Both the position numbers and the translations under genes were made by a program. The notes under the pieces are model-generated. The model worked only from the letters and a program-made list of their open reading frames with translations. It searched no databases and was not told where the DNA came from. Of a DNA stretch of 64,000 bases, positions 43,624-52,567 are shown piece by piece. Every line of letters starts with the position of its first letter. Within the stretch, counting starts at the first letter, position 1. The stretch spans positions 806,001 to 870,000 of the forward strand of contig NZ_SODM01000001.1 of NCBI RefSeq assembly GCF_004368785.1, written 5' to 3'. Source of the DNA: Flavobacterium sp. 270. GTDB taxonomy: Bacteria > Bacteroidota > Bacteroidia > Flavobacteriales > Flavobacteriaceae.

Positions 43624-43658
43624 AAATCACTTCCTCCAGAATTTGAAGGAAGTGATTT
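43624..43658 (-). terminator. Intercistronic hairpin between susD and GH144
   Basis: 12-bp stem AAATCACTTCCT / AGGAAGTGATTT with an 11-nt loop, 11 nt past the susD stop; T-rich continuation on the minus strand. It could reduce expression of the enzymes relative to susCD or mark an RNA-processing site. Confidence 0.65.
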
Positions 43659-43669
43659 AAAGATTTTAA

Positions 43670-45151
43670 TTAATAACCGCCTGGGTTTTGAGATGATAAA
43701 CCTGCAGCTTGCTGTAGGAATGATGATGGAATTGGATACAATTCGTGTTTACCAACTACGAAAGTTTTTCCGTTCGGAAAACTAGGGCTTACATCAGCTT
43801 TCATTGCTGCTGCTGCTTGTCCTGTTCTAATAAGATCAAACCATCTGTCATGCTCAAAAGCTAGTTCTACTCTTCTTTCTTTCCAGATTGCAGTTCTTAC
43901 GTCTGCCTGAGAAACCGCCGGAGTATCTCCTAAATTTGCTCTGTGTCTTACTTGATTTAAATAAGGAATTGCTGCAGAAGTTTGTCCTAATTCGTTTAAA
44001 GCTTCCGCTTTCATTAATAAAACTTCAGCATATCTTAAATATCTAAGATTGGTGTCTGTAAATTCCTGATTGTAAAATGCAGAAGAATAAGCTTTATAAT
44101 TATATCTTGGATTACTTACGGTTGAAGGTACTTCTCTACCATCGTACAAAGTTGTTCCTCTAAAAATAATTGTTGCATTTTTTCTAACGTCTCCTGCTTC
44201 ATATGCATTAGCAAGTCCTTCTGTTGGAGTATTGAATCCCCATCCCCATCCTCCAGCACCTCTTGGCGCTTGAGAAACACTGTAATTTCCGATTCCGAAT
44301 CCTGGAGAAGAAGTTGTACCAATTCCGTTGATTTCAAAAATTGATTCTGGACCAAATTCTCCTTCTTTTTTAAACTGTATAGAATAATCAGACACTAAAG
44401 AATATCCTGTAACTTTATCACAGTTGTCAATAACTTTCTGCCAGTTTTTTTGGTACAAATTTACTTTTGCTAATAATGCATAAGCTGATCCCTGAGATAC
44501 TCTTACTACATCTGCTCCTGTGTAAGTAGATTTTAATGGTAATTCCTGAGCTGCTGTATTTAAGTCACTTTCTATAAAGGCATAAACTTCAGCTGTAGTT
44601 TTACGTGTTAACTGCATAATTCTATCTTCATCATTACCAGGAATTGGTAAATGATCTACGATTGGCACTCCGCCAAATCCTTTTACCAAAGTAAAGTACA
44701 TAAAAGCTCTTAAAAATTTAGCTTCTCCGTCTAATCTTGTTTTTAAAGCTGGAGTTACCTGATCTAATTTTGGCAACATTGCTATTGCCTGATTAGCTCT
44801 ATTAATTCCTGCATAATTATAATCCCAAATACTTTGAAATGAAGGTGTTGAAGCATTATAAGTTAAAGCATCCAAAACATCTTTATCTGTACCTGTGTCT
44901 CCCGGATCAGATCCTTTGTCTGCATCATCAGAAATAATACTTGTTGCTCCGTTCCATGCAAAAGAAGACATGTCCCAAGCTAAAAATATGTTATAAACAC
45001 TATTTATCATGGTAGTTGCTCCCTCATTACTATTAACTAATTCAGGGTCAGCAGGAATAGTTGCAGTTTGATCTACATCTAAAAATTCGTTTGAACATCC
45101 TGAAAAAAATAATCCAGAAAGTACAAAGAGTGATATATATAATCTTTTCAT
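43670..45151 (-). CDS. SusD/RagB-like glycan-binding lipoprotein
   Basis: Surface lipoprotein that lids the SusC transporter and binds the oligosaccharide. 493 residues, lipobox LSGLFFSGC (Cys19), followed by SNEFLDVDQTATIPADPE. It contains the usual SusD helix pairs (IWDYNYAGINRANQAIAMLP, FLRAFMYFTLVKGFGGVPIV) and C-terminal motifs LRYAEVLLMKAEALNELGQT, IWKERRVELAFEHDRWFDLI, ELYPIPSSFLQQ and SQNPGGY. It lies 4 nt downstream of susC. Confidence 0.96.
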   Translation of the reverse strand: MKRLYISLFVLSGLFFSGCSNEFLDVDQTATIPADPELVNSNEGATTMINSVYNIFLAWDMSSFAWNGATSIISDDADKGSDPGDTGTDKDVLDALTYNASTPSFQSIWDYNYAGINRANQAIAMLPKLDQVTPALKTRLDGEAKFLRAFMYFTLVKGFGGVPIVDHLPIPGNDEDRIMQLTRKTTAEVYAFIESDLNTAAQELPLKSTYTGADVVRVSQGSAYALLAKVNLYQKNWQKVIDNCDKVTGYSLVSDYSIQFKKEGEFGPESIFEINGIGTTSSPGFGIGNYSVSQAPRGAGGWGWGFNTPTEGLANAYEAGDVRKNATIIFRGTTLYDGREVPSTVSNPRYNYKAYSSAFYNQEFTDTNLRYLRYAEVLLMKAEALNELGQTSAAIPYLNQVRHRANLGDTPAVSQADVRTAIWKERRVELAFEHDRWFDLIRTGQAAAAMKADVSPSFPNGKTFVVGKHELYPIPSSFLQQAAGLSSQNPGGY

Positions 45152-45155
45152 AATA

Positions 45156-48100
45156 TTAAAATTTTAAATTAGCCCCAATAACAAATGATCTTAATGCCGG
45201 GTAAGCATCTAACTCAACTCCTTGAGTTCCTTTAACCAATTCACCATCTCCTAAAACTTCTGGCGAAAATCCTGAGAATTTCTGAGTGATGAATGGATTC
45301 ATTGCATTTACATAAATTCTACAGAAACTGATAAAATTATCTTCGTTTAAAGGCAGTTTGTATCCTAAAGTAATGTTGTTGATTCTAAAGAAATCTGCTG
45401 ATTCTAAATAGTAATTTGATGCTACTGGAACTTGGTTAAATGGTGCTGGATTTGAAGCATTTGTATTTGTTGGTGTCCAGAAATCTGTAGCTAAAGAAGC
45501 TTCTATATTCTCACCGTAAAAACGTTGTGCTTTTTTACCGTTGTACACTTTTGCTCCACCTGTACCGTAACCGTCTACAGAGAAGTCGATATTTTTATAA
45601 TTTAATCCAAGAGTAACTCCGTAGTTCGCTGTTGGCAATACAGAACCCATATATTTTCTATCGCGGTTTTGGTCTAAAGCTCCCTGAGCAACTTTATCAC
45701 CGTTTGCGTTAAAATATAACATTTGTCCGTTTGCAGGATCTACACCAGCATAATCGTATATGTAGAAACTACCAAGAGATCTGCCTACAGAAGTATTATC
45801 TAATATTTTAGTAACCTGACCGTTTCCTAAAGAACCTCCATTAGTTGTAGCTAACTGAACATTTTTTAGACTAGTCAATTCATTTTTGTTATGAGAGAAA
45901 TTTCCTCCTACCCAGTAACTTAAGTTATCTGTGATTTTGTCATCCCAACGTAATGAGATTTCATAACCTTTGTTAGATACTTCTCCTACGTGTGTTGGAG
46001 ATTCTAATGTAATTCCTGAAGTTGAGTATGGCTTAACATTTAAAATTGCATTATTAGTGTTTTTGTCATACACATCAAAAGTTCCTTTTAATCTGCTGTC
46101 TAATACTTCAAAATCTAAACCTACAGAAGATTCTTCTACAATCTCCCAAGATAAATTTGGATCAATTTGAGAGTTGATAGTAATACCAGAAACTCCATTG
46201 TAATCTAATCCAGAAGTAAATGACTGCACATTTAATGGTACATTTTGATTTCCTAATTTACCCCAAGAACCTCTAAGTTTTAATAAATTCAATCCTTTTA
46301 CATCAGATAAAAAGCTTTCTTTTGTTACAATCCATCCTAAACCAACAGATGGAAAAGTTCCCCAACGATTGTCTTTAGAAAATTGAGAAGATCCGTCATG
46401 TCTTAAAGTACCCGTTAATAAATATCTGTCCATTAATTTGTACTGAAAACGTCCAAAGTAAGAAGCCAATCTTCTTTGATTCAAAGCTTCATCTTTATAA
46501 CCTGTTACAGAAGACGCAACATTCACTCCTTCTAATGACCAATAATTAGAATTTGGATCTACATTTTTTCTGTCAATAGTTAATTTTTCTCTTGTTCCAG
46601 TTACATTAGACTCGATACCAGCTGTAACCTCAACATCATGTATTTCACCAAAAACTTTATTATACGTTAAGTAGTTTGATAAATTCCAGTTGAAATATTG
46701 ATCTCTGCTTCTCGTTAATGTGTTTTTATTTAAACTGCTTGTATCATATCCTGACGCTACTCTGCTAGGATCTGCAGCTAACCAAAGTGCTAAATTATCA
46801 ACATAATTATATTGCTTGTAAGTATAATATTCAGCATTAAATTGTGAAGTAAATTTTAATGATTTTGTAATGTCAAAATCCAATTTCAATCCACCTTGTA
46901 AGATAACTGTTTGTTGTTGTTCGTTAGCATAATCTAATGCAACAACTGGGTTTCCTACTGAATTGAATGAGTTTCCTGTTTCTGAAACTATACCATTTGA
47001 ATCAAAAGGCACACCATATTTTCCGTCAGGAAAACGTACAGGAACTAATGGAGATTGTCTGTATGCTGAAGTAAATGCACTTAATGGTTTAGGCGTATTT
47101 TTGATTGAACTCACACTAAAATTCTGAGTTAATCTTAATCTGTCTGAAATTTTAAATTCATTATTACTTCTAAAAGTATTACGACCGTAATCTGTTCCGT
47201 TTAGAATACCTTTTTCTTCGTAATTACCAGCACTTAAGAAATATTTAATATTTTCTGATGAGCCTGAAAGCGAAACGTTATTTTGAGTATAAGTTCCTGT
47301 TCTTGTAATTTCGTCAAACCAGTTTGTATTATAAGGCTGATTTGCAGAAAATCTTCCGCTTGGGTAATCTTTTATTAACGCTGCATTACTATATTGTACG
47401 TATTGCGCACTATCTGCCATTTTAACTTTCTTTAAAGGTGTTCTAAAACCTGCATAGCTATCTATATCTACGGTTAGTTTTCCTTTACCTGCTTTAGTTG
47501 TAATCATGATTACACCATTTGCACCTCTTGTACCATAAATAGCAAGAGCAGAAGCATCTTTTAAAATTTCATAAGAAGTAATATCATTAGTATTGATATT
47601 ATTAATGTTATCCGTTGGCATACCATCTACTACATATAAAGGACTTCTTCCTCCTAATGCGGTACCAACACCTCTAATAACAACTGAAGGCTTACTTCCT
47701 GGCTCATCTGATGTCGCTACCTGAACACCAGCAGCTTTACCTTGTATTGCCTGAGAAGCATTTGAGACTTTCATTTTGGTAATTTCTTCTGACTTGATTG
47801 AGCTGACAGCAGAAGTATTATCAATTTTCTTTCTCGTACCGTATCCAATTACTACTACTTCTTTTAGAGCAGTATCACCAGATTCTTTTAATGTGATTGT
47901 CATTGCACCTGCGGTCGCCGGTACAGATACTGAGTCAAAACCAAGCATAGAGATTTTTAGAGTTTCTCCAACTTTTGCATTAATGGCAAAGTTACCATCA
48001 AAATCAGCATCAGCAGAAGTTCTGGATTCTGGAGCACTTATTATTGCACCAGGTACTCCCATGCCGCTGCTATCTAAAACTTTTCCTTTTATTGTCTGTC

Positions 48101-48158
48101 CAGACATATACGCTGGCAGCAGAAGGAGCGCTAAAAAGCTAAAAATAAAATTTTTCAT
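45156..48158 (-). CDS. SusC/RagA TonB-dependent receptor
   Basis: Outer-membrane importer of glycan oligomers. 1000 residues, signal peptide about 1-20 (YMSGQ). A carboxypeptidase-regulatory-like domain (TIKGKVLDSSGMGVPGAIIS, about 22-100) precedes the TonB-box-like LKEVVVIGYGTRKK and the plug (GKAAGVQVATSDEPGSKPSV, VVIRGVGTALGGRSPLYVVD, GVIMITTKAGKGK). The barrel runs to the end, closing with FVIGANLKF. It is the first gene of the utilization operon. Its 240-nt upstream region contains repeated TACATC words. Confidence 0.97.
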   Translation of the reverse strand: MKNFIFSFLALLLLPAYMSGQTIKGKVLDSSGMGVPGAIISAPESRTSADADFDGNFAINAKVGETLKISMLGFDSVSVPATAGAMTITLKESGDTALKEVVVIGYGTRKKIDNTSAVSSIKSEEITKMKVSNASQAIQGKAAGVQVATSDEPGSKPSVVIRGVGTALGGRSPLYVVDGMPTDNINNINTNDITSYEILKDASALAIYGTRGANGVIMITTKAGKGKLTVDIDSYAGFRTPLKKVKMADSAQYVQYSNAALIKDYPSGRFSANQPYNTNWFDEITRTGTYTQNNVSLSGSSENIKYFLSAGNYEEKGILNGTDYGRNTFRSNNEFKISDRLRLTQNFSVSSIKNTPKPLSAFTSAYRQSPLVPVRFPDGKYGVPFDSNGIVSETGNSFNSVGNPVVALDYANEQQQTVILQGGLKLDFDITKSLKFTSQFNAEYYTYKQYNYVDNLALWLAADPSRVASGYDTSSLNKNTLTRSRDQYFNWNLSNYLTYNKVFGEIHDVEVTAGIESNVTGTREKLTIDRKNVDPNSNYWSLEGVNVASSVTGYKDEALNQRRLASYFGRFQYKLMDRYLLTGTLRHDGSSQFSKDNRWGTFPSVGLGWIVTKESFLSDVKGLNLLKLRGSWGKLGNQNVPLNVQSFTSGLDYNGVSGITINSQIDPNLSWEIVEESSVGLDFEVLDSRLKGTFDVYDKNTNNAILNVKPYSTSGITLESPTHVGEVSNKGYEISLRWDDKITDNLSYWVGGNFSHNKNELTSLKNVQLATTNGGSLGNGQVTKILDNTSVGRSLGSFYIYDYAGVDPANGQMLYFNANGDKVAQGALDQNRDRKYMGSVLPTANYGVTLGLNYKNIDFSVDGYGTGGAKVYNGKKAQRFYGENIEASLATDFWTPTNTNASNPAPFNQVPVASNYYLESADFFRINNITLGYKLPLNEDNFISFCRIYVNAMNPFITQKFSGFSPEVLGDGELVKGTQGVELDAYPALRSFVIGANLKF

Positions 48159-48200
48159 ACAGAATGTATCGTTTAAGTTAGTAGAGCCAAATTAAACAAT

Positions 48201-48253
48201 TACATCGTTGTAGTACATCAAATGCCACTACTACATAGCTACATCACTACATC
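48201..48253. promoter_or_regulatory. Repeated TACATC words upstream of susC
   Basis: TACATC occurs at 48201-48206, 48214-48219, 48240-48245 and 48248-48253, with TACATA at 48232-48237; the complement GATGTA is at 48324-48329 and 48335-48340. A cluster this dense in the susC leader and promoter region looks like a binding site for the adjacent regulator. No TAnnTTTG box is evident here. Confidence 0.45.
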
Positions 48254-48401
48254 ATAATTCTTTATTAATAAGCTTTAAATCAATATTTTGACCTGATCTA
48301 AATTTTCATTAACATTACCTTATGATGTAGTAATGATGTATTGGAATTATATAAAAAAAGGATTGTAAAAATATAATATGTTCAAAAAATACATACCAAT
48401 C

Positions 48402-51179
48402 TTACACAGTTAATAAAAATTTTGAGAGGTTTTCGTCTTGAGTTAGATTTAGTTTCTTTCTTAAACGATATCTGTGCAGTTCTACGCCTCTAAAAGAGAT
48501 GTTCATCATAGGAGCAATTTCTTTTGAAGAAAGGTTCATTTTAAGATAAACACAGAGTTTAATATCTTTTGGAGTTAGATTTGGAAACTTCTTTGTGAGG
48601 TTAATAATAAACTCATTGTGAATTTGATTAAGGTTAGTTTCAAAAGTTTCCCATTCGTGTTTATTCACTTCGTTTATCTTAATTGCTTTTTTGATTTCGC
48701 TTTTAAGCTTATTAAAGTCTTTTTCAGAATCTAAAATATTCTGAATGTTCTCAATCATTTCGCTTTGTTTTGCAATTGATAAAGATTTCCCTGCAACTTC
48801 AGAAGATTTTGTTTGTAATTCTAATTCCAGAATGTGTTTTTCATATTCTTGTACATTGAGTTCATTTTCTGCTTTTAATTCCATCTCAAGAATTTCTCTT
48901 TGATGCTTCAATTCTTCTCCTTGTAGTTTTAACTTTTGTGTATAACGCAGCTTATTCCATTTATAATAGAAAAACAAAACTCCTCCTATTATTAATAGAT
49001 ACAATAAAATCATCCAAAATGAAAAATACCAAGGCTGTGCAACATTAAAGCTAAACTCTGATACTTTTTCCTGACTTGCGCCATCGTGTTTGTATATAGC
49101 GACAGAATGATAACCGCTGCTTAAGTTGTTAAGTACAATTACGCCATCTGAAACTGGAATAAAATCTTTCCCTTTATTTAATTTATAAAACAAATTTGGT
49201 TTACTGGCTCCGTAAATTCCAGAAATTACATTTATTTTAAGTTCTTTATTGAATTTAATTTTAGCATCATTTTCAACTAAAATATCATCGCTAAAAGCTT
49301 CTACTTTTAGTTTTTTGTGCTGTTTGTTTTCATATTTTAATTGTAGTGAGATAAAACCATCATCGAGATTTAAGAGATAATGATTGTCATATTTGAAAAT
49401 TCTCAGGTTTTCGTTAATCAACTTTCCTTTATAATATTTCTCCTGAATGATATTCCATATAAATTTATTTCCCTCTGCATAAATATGATACAGAATTCCG
49501 TTTTGCAATACCATAAAATGATCTTCATCTATGGCGATGATATCTGATACATTTTTAAAATTAGCATCAAACAATTCGTTCTCTTCGAGTTTATTGGTAA
49601 TCGAATTATAAGTGTACCAGGAATTGTTGATTAAGAAAAGTATCTCTTTTCTAAACTCAAAAATTTTAATGCCAAAATCGTTTTTTATTTTACTTTGCTG
49701 CGTAACGTTTTCTATTTTTTTCGTTTTGTAATTATCATCTAATAGAACACGATACAAGCCACGATAATTATCTGCTGCCCAAATTTCGTTACGTTTGTTT
49801 TGAGCTACGTATTTTATAGGTTTTGTAAGGTCTTTAATGATTTTAAACTTAGATAAATCAGAGAGATCGTCGTAAACTAAAATACCGCTGTAAGTAGATT
49901 GAAAATAAGTATTATTGATACTGCTTTTAGATAAATTCCATCCCCCGCTTACGCCATTAATTTTAGTCAGCGCGCCATTATCATAAGAAAAAGTTCCGTC
50001 GTTATGACCAATAACATAATTACTGCCAATTTTAGTAATATTCCAACCTTGGCCTTGCGTGTTGGGCATCATATTAAACCTGCCGGAACCAAACTCAAAA
50101 ATACCATGATTTGAGGCAATTAAATATCCTTTATTCGTAGTTGCAACAGAGTAAACAGATCCTAATATTCCCGAATTATCATAAAAAAAAGAAATTGGAG
50201 AATTGACTTCTACGTGAGCAATTCCATTGTCTAAGCCAAGCCACAAATCATTTTCTTTATCAAAACCTATGCTTAAGATCGAATTGTTCATTAAAACATT
50301 GTTCCGATCAATATTCTTATAAGAATTAGAATTTAGATCTAAAATAAAAACACCTCTGTTTCCTGTACCGATAACCAATTTATTGCCTTTAATAAATTTG
50401 GCAACGTTTATTGTAGCCGATTTTAAAGTTTCATTTAATGGATTATTCCACGGTTTTAATCCGTTTTTTTCAACAATAAAGACCCCTTTTTTCTGTGTAA
50501 AAATATAGGTCTCGTTTTTGTATTTTTCTACGGCATGAACAACGGTATTTTTTAAAATATCCCATCCTTTTGGATTGCTGATATATTTGCCGTTCATTTT
50601 GTAAATACCATCTTTTACAGAAGCTGCATAGAGGTTTTTATCGACAAAAAAGCAATATGATATTAGAGATGGAAATTTTATTTTCTGAATGGTTTTTCCA
50701 TTATAAATAAAAACATCATTGAAAGACTGAAAATAAAGTGAATCATTAAACCTGAATATTTTCCAAATTTCCTCGTTGTCTTTTTCATCAAATAATCTCA
50801 GGTTTTTGGTAATCGAGACATAATGCATTTTGCCTTCTTTTCTATACCAATAACCAAATTCTTTGTAAGAACCAGAATATATTTTATCTCCTTCTATTAA
50901 AATGGAGCGGATTATGGTTTTATTTGGCAGTGTATATTTTTCCCAGATCACACCATCATATCGTAACAGATAATGATTGTTCGCAAAATACATCGCATTA
51001 TCATTTCCCTGCGCAACATTCCAGATTTGGTTATCTCCCTGATAATCTGATTTGCTGTAATTTTCTACGAAAGGAAGTAATTCTTGAGCTTGAATTTGAG
51101 AAGTGATGAAAAAGAAGAAAAGTAATTTTATAAGTATCGATTTCAAAATATTCAGATTTATATTCAAAGATACTGACAA
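48402..51179 (-). CDS. Membrane-spanning Y_Y_Y sensor with LuxR-type DNA-binding domain
   Basis: 925 residues. The N-terminal signal or anchor (about 12-33) is followed by a periplasmic region of beta-propeller repeats (AMYFANNHYLLRYDGVIWEK, DLWLGLDNGIAHVEV, EIWAADNYRGLYRVL) and a Y_Y_Y domain (SGYHSVAIYKHDGASQEKVS). One membrane helix (about 742-764, WMILLYLLIIGGVLFFYYKW) follows, then a long coiled coil (about 770-850), and a LuxR/GerE helix-turn-helix at 863-925 (LTPKDIKLCVYLKMNLSSKE, ISFRGVELHRYRLRKKLNL). There is no histidine kinase or receiver domain, unlike hybrid two-component SusR-type sensors. It is divergent in role but same strand as susC, and is the likely regulator of the locus. 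Confidence 0.9.
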   Translation of the reverse strand: MSVSLNINLNILKSILIKLLFFFFITSQIQAQELLPFVENYSKSDYQGDNQIWNVAQGNDNAMYFANNHYLLRYDGVIWEKYTLPNKTIIRSILIEGDKIYSGSYKEFGYWYRKEGKMHYVSITKNLRLFDEKDNEEIWKIFRFNDSLYFQSFNDVFIYNGKTIQKIKFPSLISYCFFVDKNLYAASVKDGIYKMNGKYISNPKGWDILKNTVVHAVEKYKNETYIFTQKKGVFIVEKNGLKPWNNPLNETLKSATINVAKFIKGNKLVIGTGNRGVFILDLNSNSYKNIDRNNVLMNNSILSIGFDKENDLWLGLDNGIAHVEVNSPISFFYDNSGILGSVYSVATTNKGYLIASNHGIFEFGSGRFNMMPNTQGQGWNITKIGSNYVIGHNDGTFSYDNGALTKINGVSGGWNLSKSSINNTYFQSTYSGILVYDDLSDLSKFKIIKDLTKPIKYVAQNKRNEIWAADNYRGLYRVLLDDNYKTKKIENVTQQSKIKNDFGIKIFEFRKEILFLINNSWYTYNSITNKLEENELFDANFKNVSDIIAIDEDHFMVLQNGILYHIYAEGNKFIWNIIQEKYYKGKLINENLRIFKYDNHYLLNLDDGFISLQLKYENKQHKKLKVEAFSDDILVENDAKIKFNKELKINVISGIYGASKPNLFYKLNKGKDFIPVSDGVIVLNNLSSGYHSVAIYKHDGASQEKVSEFSFNVAQPWYFSFWMILLYLLIIGGVLFFYYKWNKLRYTQKLKLQGEELKHQREILEMELKAENELNVQEYEKHILELELQTKSSEVAGKSLSIAKQSEMIENIQNILDSEKDFNKLKSEIKKAIKINEVNKHEWETFETNLNQIHNEFIINLTKKFPNLTPKDIKLCVYLKMNLSSKEIAPMMNISFRGVELHRYRLRKKLNLTQDENLSKFLLTV

Positions 51180-51192
51180 ATATTTAATTTCT

Positions 51193-51234
51193 ATAAGTAA
51201 AAAAGCTTCTCGATTGAGAAGCTTTTTTACTTAT
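51193..51234. terminator. Bidirectional terminator between ackA and the regulator gene
   Basis: 19-bp perfect stem (ATAAGTAAAAAAGCTTCTC, then loop GATT, then the complement). It ends 14 nt before the ackA stop, so it terminates the ackA transcript on the minus strand. Confidence 0.9.
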
Positions 51235-51247
51235 AATATAGGATTTC

Positions 51248-52432
51248 TTAATTATGAAGCAAATGATAAACCTGATTTGCAATTTCGTATTCTTCATCAG
51301 TTGGCACAACCAGAATTTTAGTTTTAGAAGATTGTGTATTGATCTCTCGTATTTCTTTAGACCGAACCTGATTTTTTTCATCATCAATTTCAATTCCAAA
51401 ATAATCCAAATCTGTACAAACTAGCTTACGCATATAAGAAGAGTTTTCTCCTATTCCAGCGGTAAAAACAATCGCATCCAAACCATTTAATACGGCAGTA
51501 TAAGAACCAATAGTTTTTTTAATTCTATACGCATTCATTAATAAAGCCAGCTGGCAGTCTTTGTTTCCTTTTGCTGCTTCAGATTCGATATCACGCAAAT
51601 CGCTATGACCTGTAAGGCCAAGCATACCGCTTTGTTTTAATAAAATCGAATTTACTTCGTCTGCTGTATAACCCAGACTTTTTACCATATAAAAAATTAC
51701 CGACTGATCAATATCTCCGGCACGTGTACCCATTATAAGACCATTTGAAGGTGAAAATCCCATCGTGTGATCGATGCTTTTTCCGTCTTTAATCGCAGTC
51801 ATACTGCAGCCATTTCCGAGGTGAATGGTAATAATTTTAGAATGATGTTCTAAATATGCTATCGCTTTCTCTGATACATATTTGTGGCTCGTTCCGTGAA
51901 AACCGTAAACTCTTACTTTATTTTCTGTGAGAAGATAATTTGGAATTGCATATTTATAAGCCTGAACTGGAATCGTCTGGTGAAAAGCAGTGTCAAAAAC
52001 AGCAACTTGTTTAGCGTCTGCAAAAATTTCTTCGGCTACATTTATTCCAACTAAATGTGCTGGATTATGTAGTGGAGCCAATTCTGAAAGTTCCTTTATT
52101 TTTTCTTTTACTTCTTCTGTAATAATCGTGGTATCAGAAAAATAACTACCGCCATGCACGACACGATGCCCAACTGCTCCAATTTCTGATGTTGATTTTA
52201 TAACTCCTTTTTCTGGATCTAAAAGCAAGTCGGCTACTTTCTGTAAACCAACTTTATGCGTTGGAATTGGCAATAATTCTTCATAAGAATCTGATACAGT
52301 TTTAAAAGTAATATTTGAAGTTTCTAAGCCAATTCTATCGATCATTCCCGTACAAATTACTTTGTTTTCGGGCATTACCATTAATTGATATTTTATTGAT
52401 GAACTTCCTGAGTTTATGATTAGTATTTTCAT
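51248..52432 (-). CDS. ackA: Acetate kinase
   Basis: Interconverts acetyl phosphate and acetate with ADP/ATP. 394 residues. It begins MKILIINSGSSSIKYQLMVM; further signatures are AVGHRVVHGGSYFSDT, VFDTAFHQTIPVQAYKYAIP, VYGFHGTSHKYVSEKAI, ITIHLGNGCSMTAIKDGKSI, DTMGFSPSNGLIMGTRAGDI-type text (HTMGFSPSNGLIMGTRAGDI) and IVFTAGIGENSSYMRKLV. It lies downstream of pta in the usual overflow pathway order, with 135 nt of repeat-rich spacer between them. Confidence 0.97.
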   Translation of the reverse strand: MKILIINSGSSSIKYQLMVMPENKVICTGMIDRIGLETSNITFKTVSDSYEELLPIPTHKVGLQKVADLLLDPEKGVIKSTSEIGAVGHRVVHGGSYFSDTTIITEEVKEKIKELSELAPLHNPAHLVGINVAEEIFADAKQVAVFDTAFHQTIPVQAYKYAIPNYLLTENKVRVYGFHGTSHKYVSEKAIAYLEHHSKIITIHLGNGCSMTAIKDGKSIDHTMGFSPSNGLIMGTRAGDIDQSVIFYMVKSLGYTADEVNSILLKQSGMLGLTGHSDLRDIESEAAKGNKDCQLALLMNAYRIKKTIGSYTAVLNGLDAIVFTAGIGENSSYMRKLVCTDLDYFGIEIDDEKNQVRSKEIREINTQSSKTKILVVPTDEEYEIANQVYHLLHN

Positions 52433-52567
52433 TTTTTAAGGTTCTAAGAGGCTAAGGTTCTGAGGTGCTAAGCTTTTTTTTAAAGTTGCTAAGAGGCTAA
52501 GTTTCTAAGCAGATCTTCATTAAAAGCTTCAATATTTTTAATTTTTAATTCCTAATTTTTAATTGAC
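52433..52567. repeat. Word-repeat spacer between pta and ackA
   Basis: Repeated units such as TTCTAAGAGGCTAAGG, TTCTGAGGTGCTAAG and GTTGCTAAGAGGCTAAG, similar in style to the spacer at 13100-13180. No ORF or clear hairpin. Confidence 0.55.

Noticed and set aside
44116..44355. Minus-strand ORF of 79 residues inside susD
   Set aside because: It is a low-complexity reading in another frame of a clear susD gene.
48201..48253. CRISPR-like array
   Set aside because: The 6-nt words are irregularly spaced with no 25-35 nt repeats or spacers; better explained as an operator cluster.
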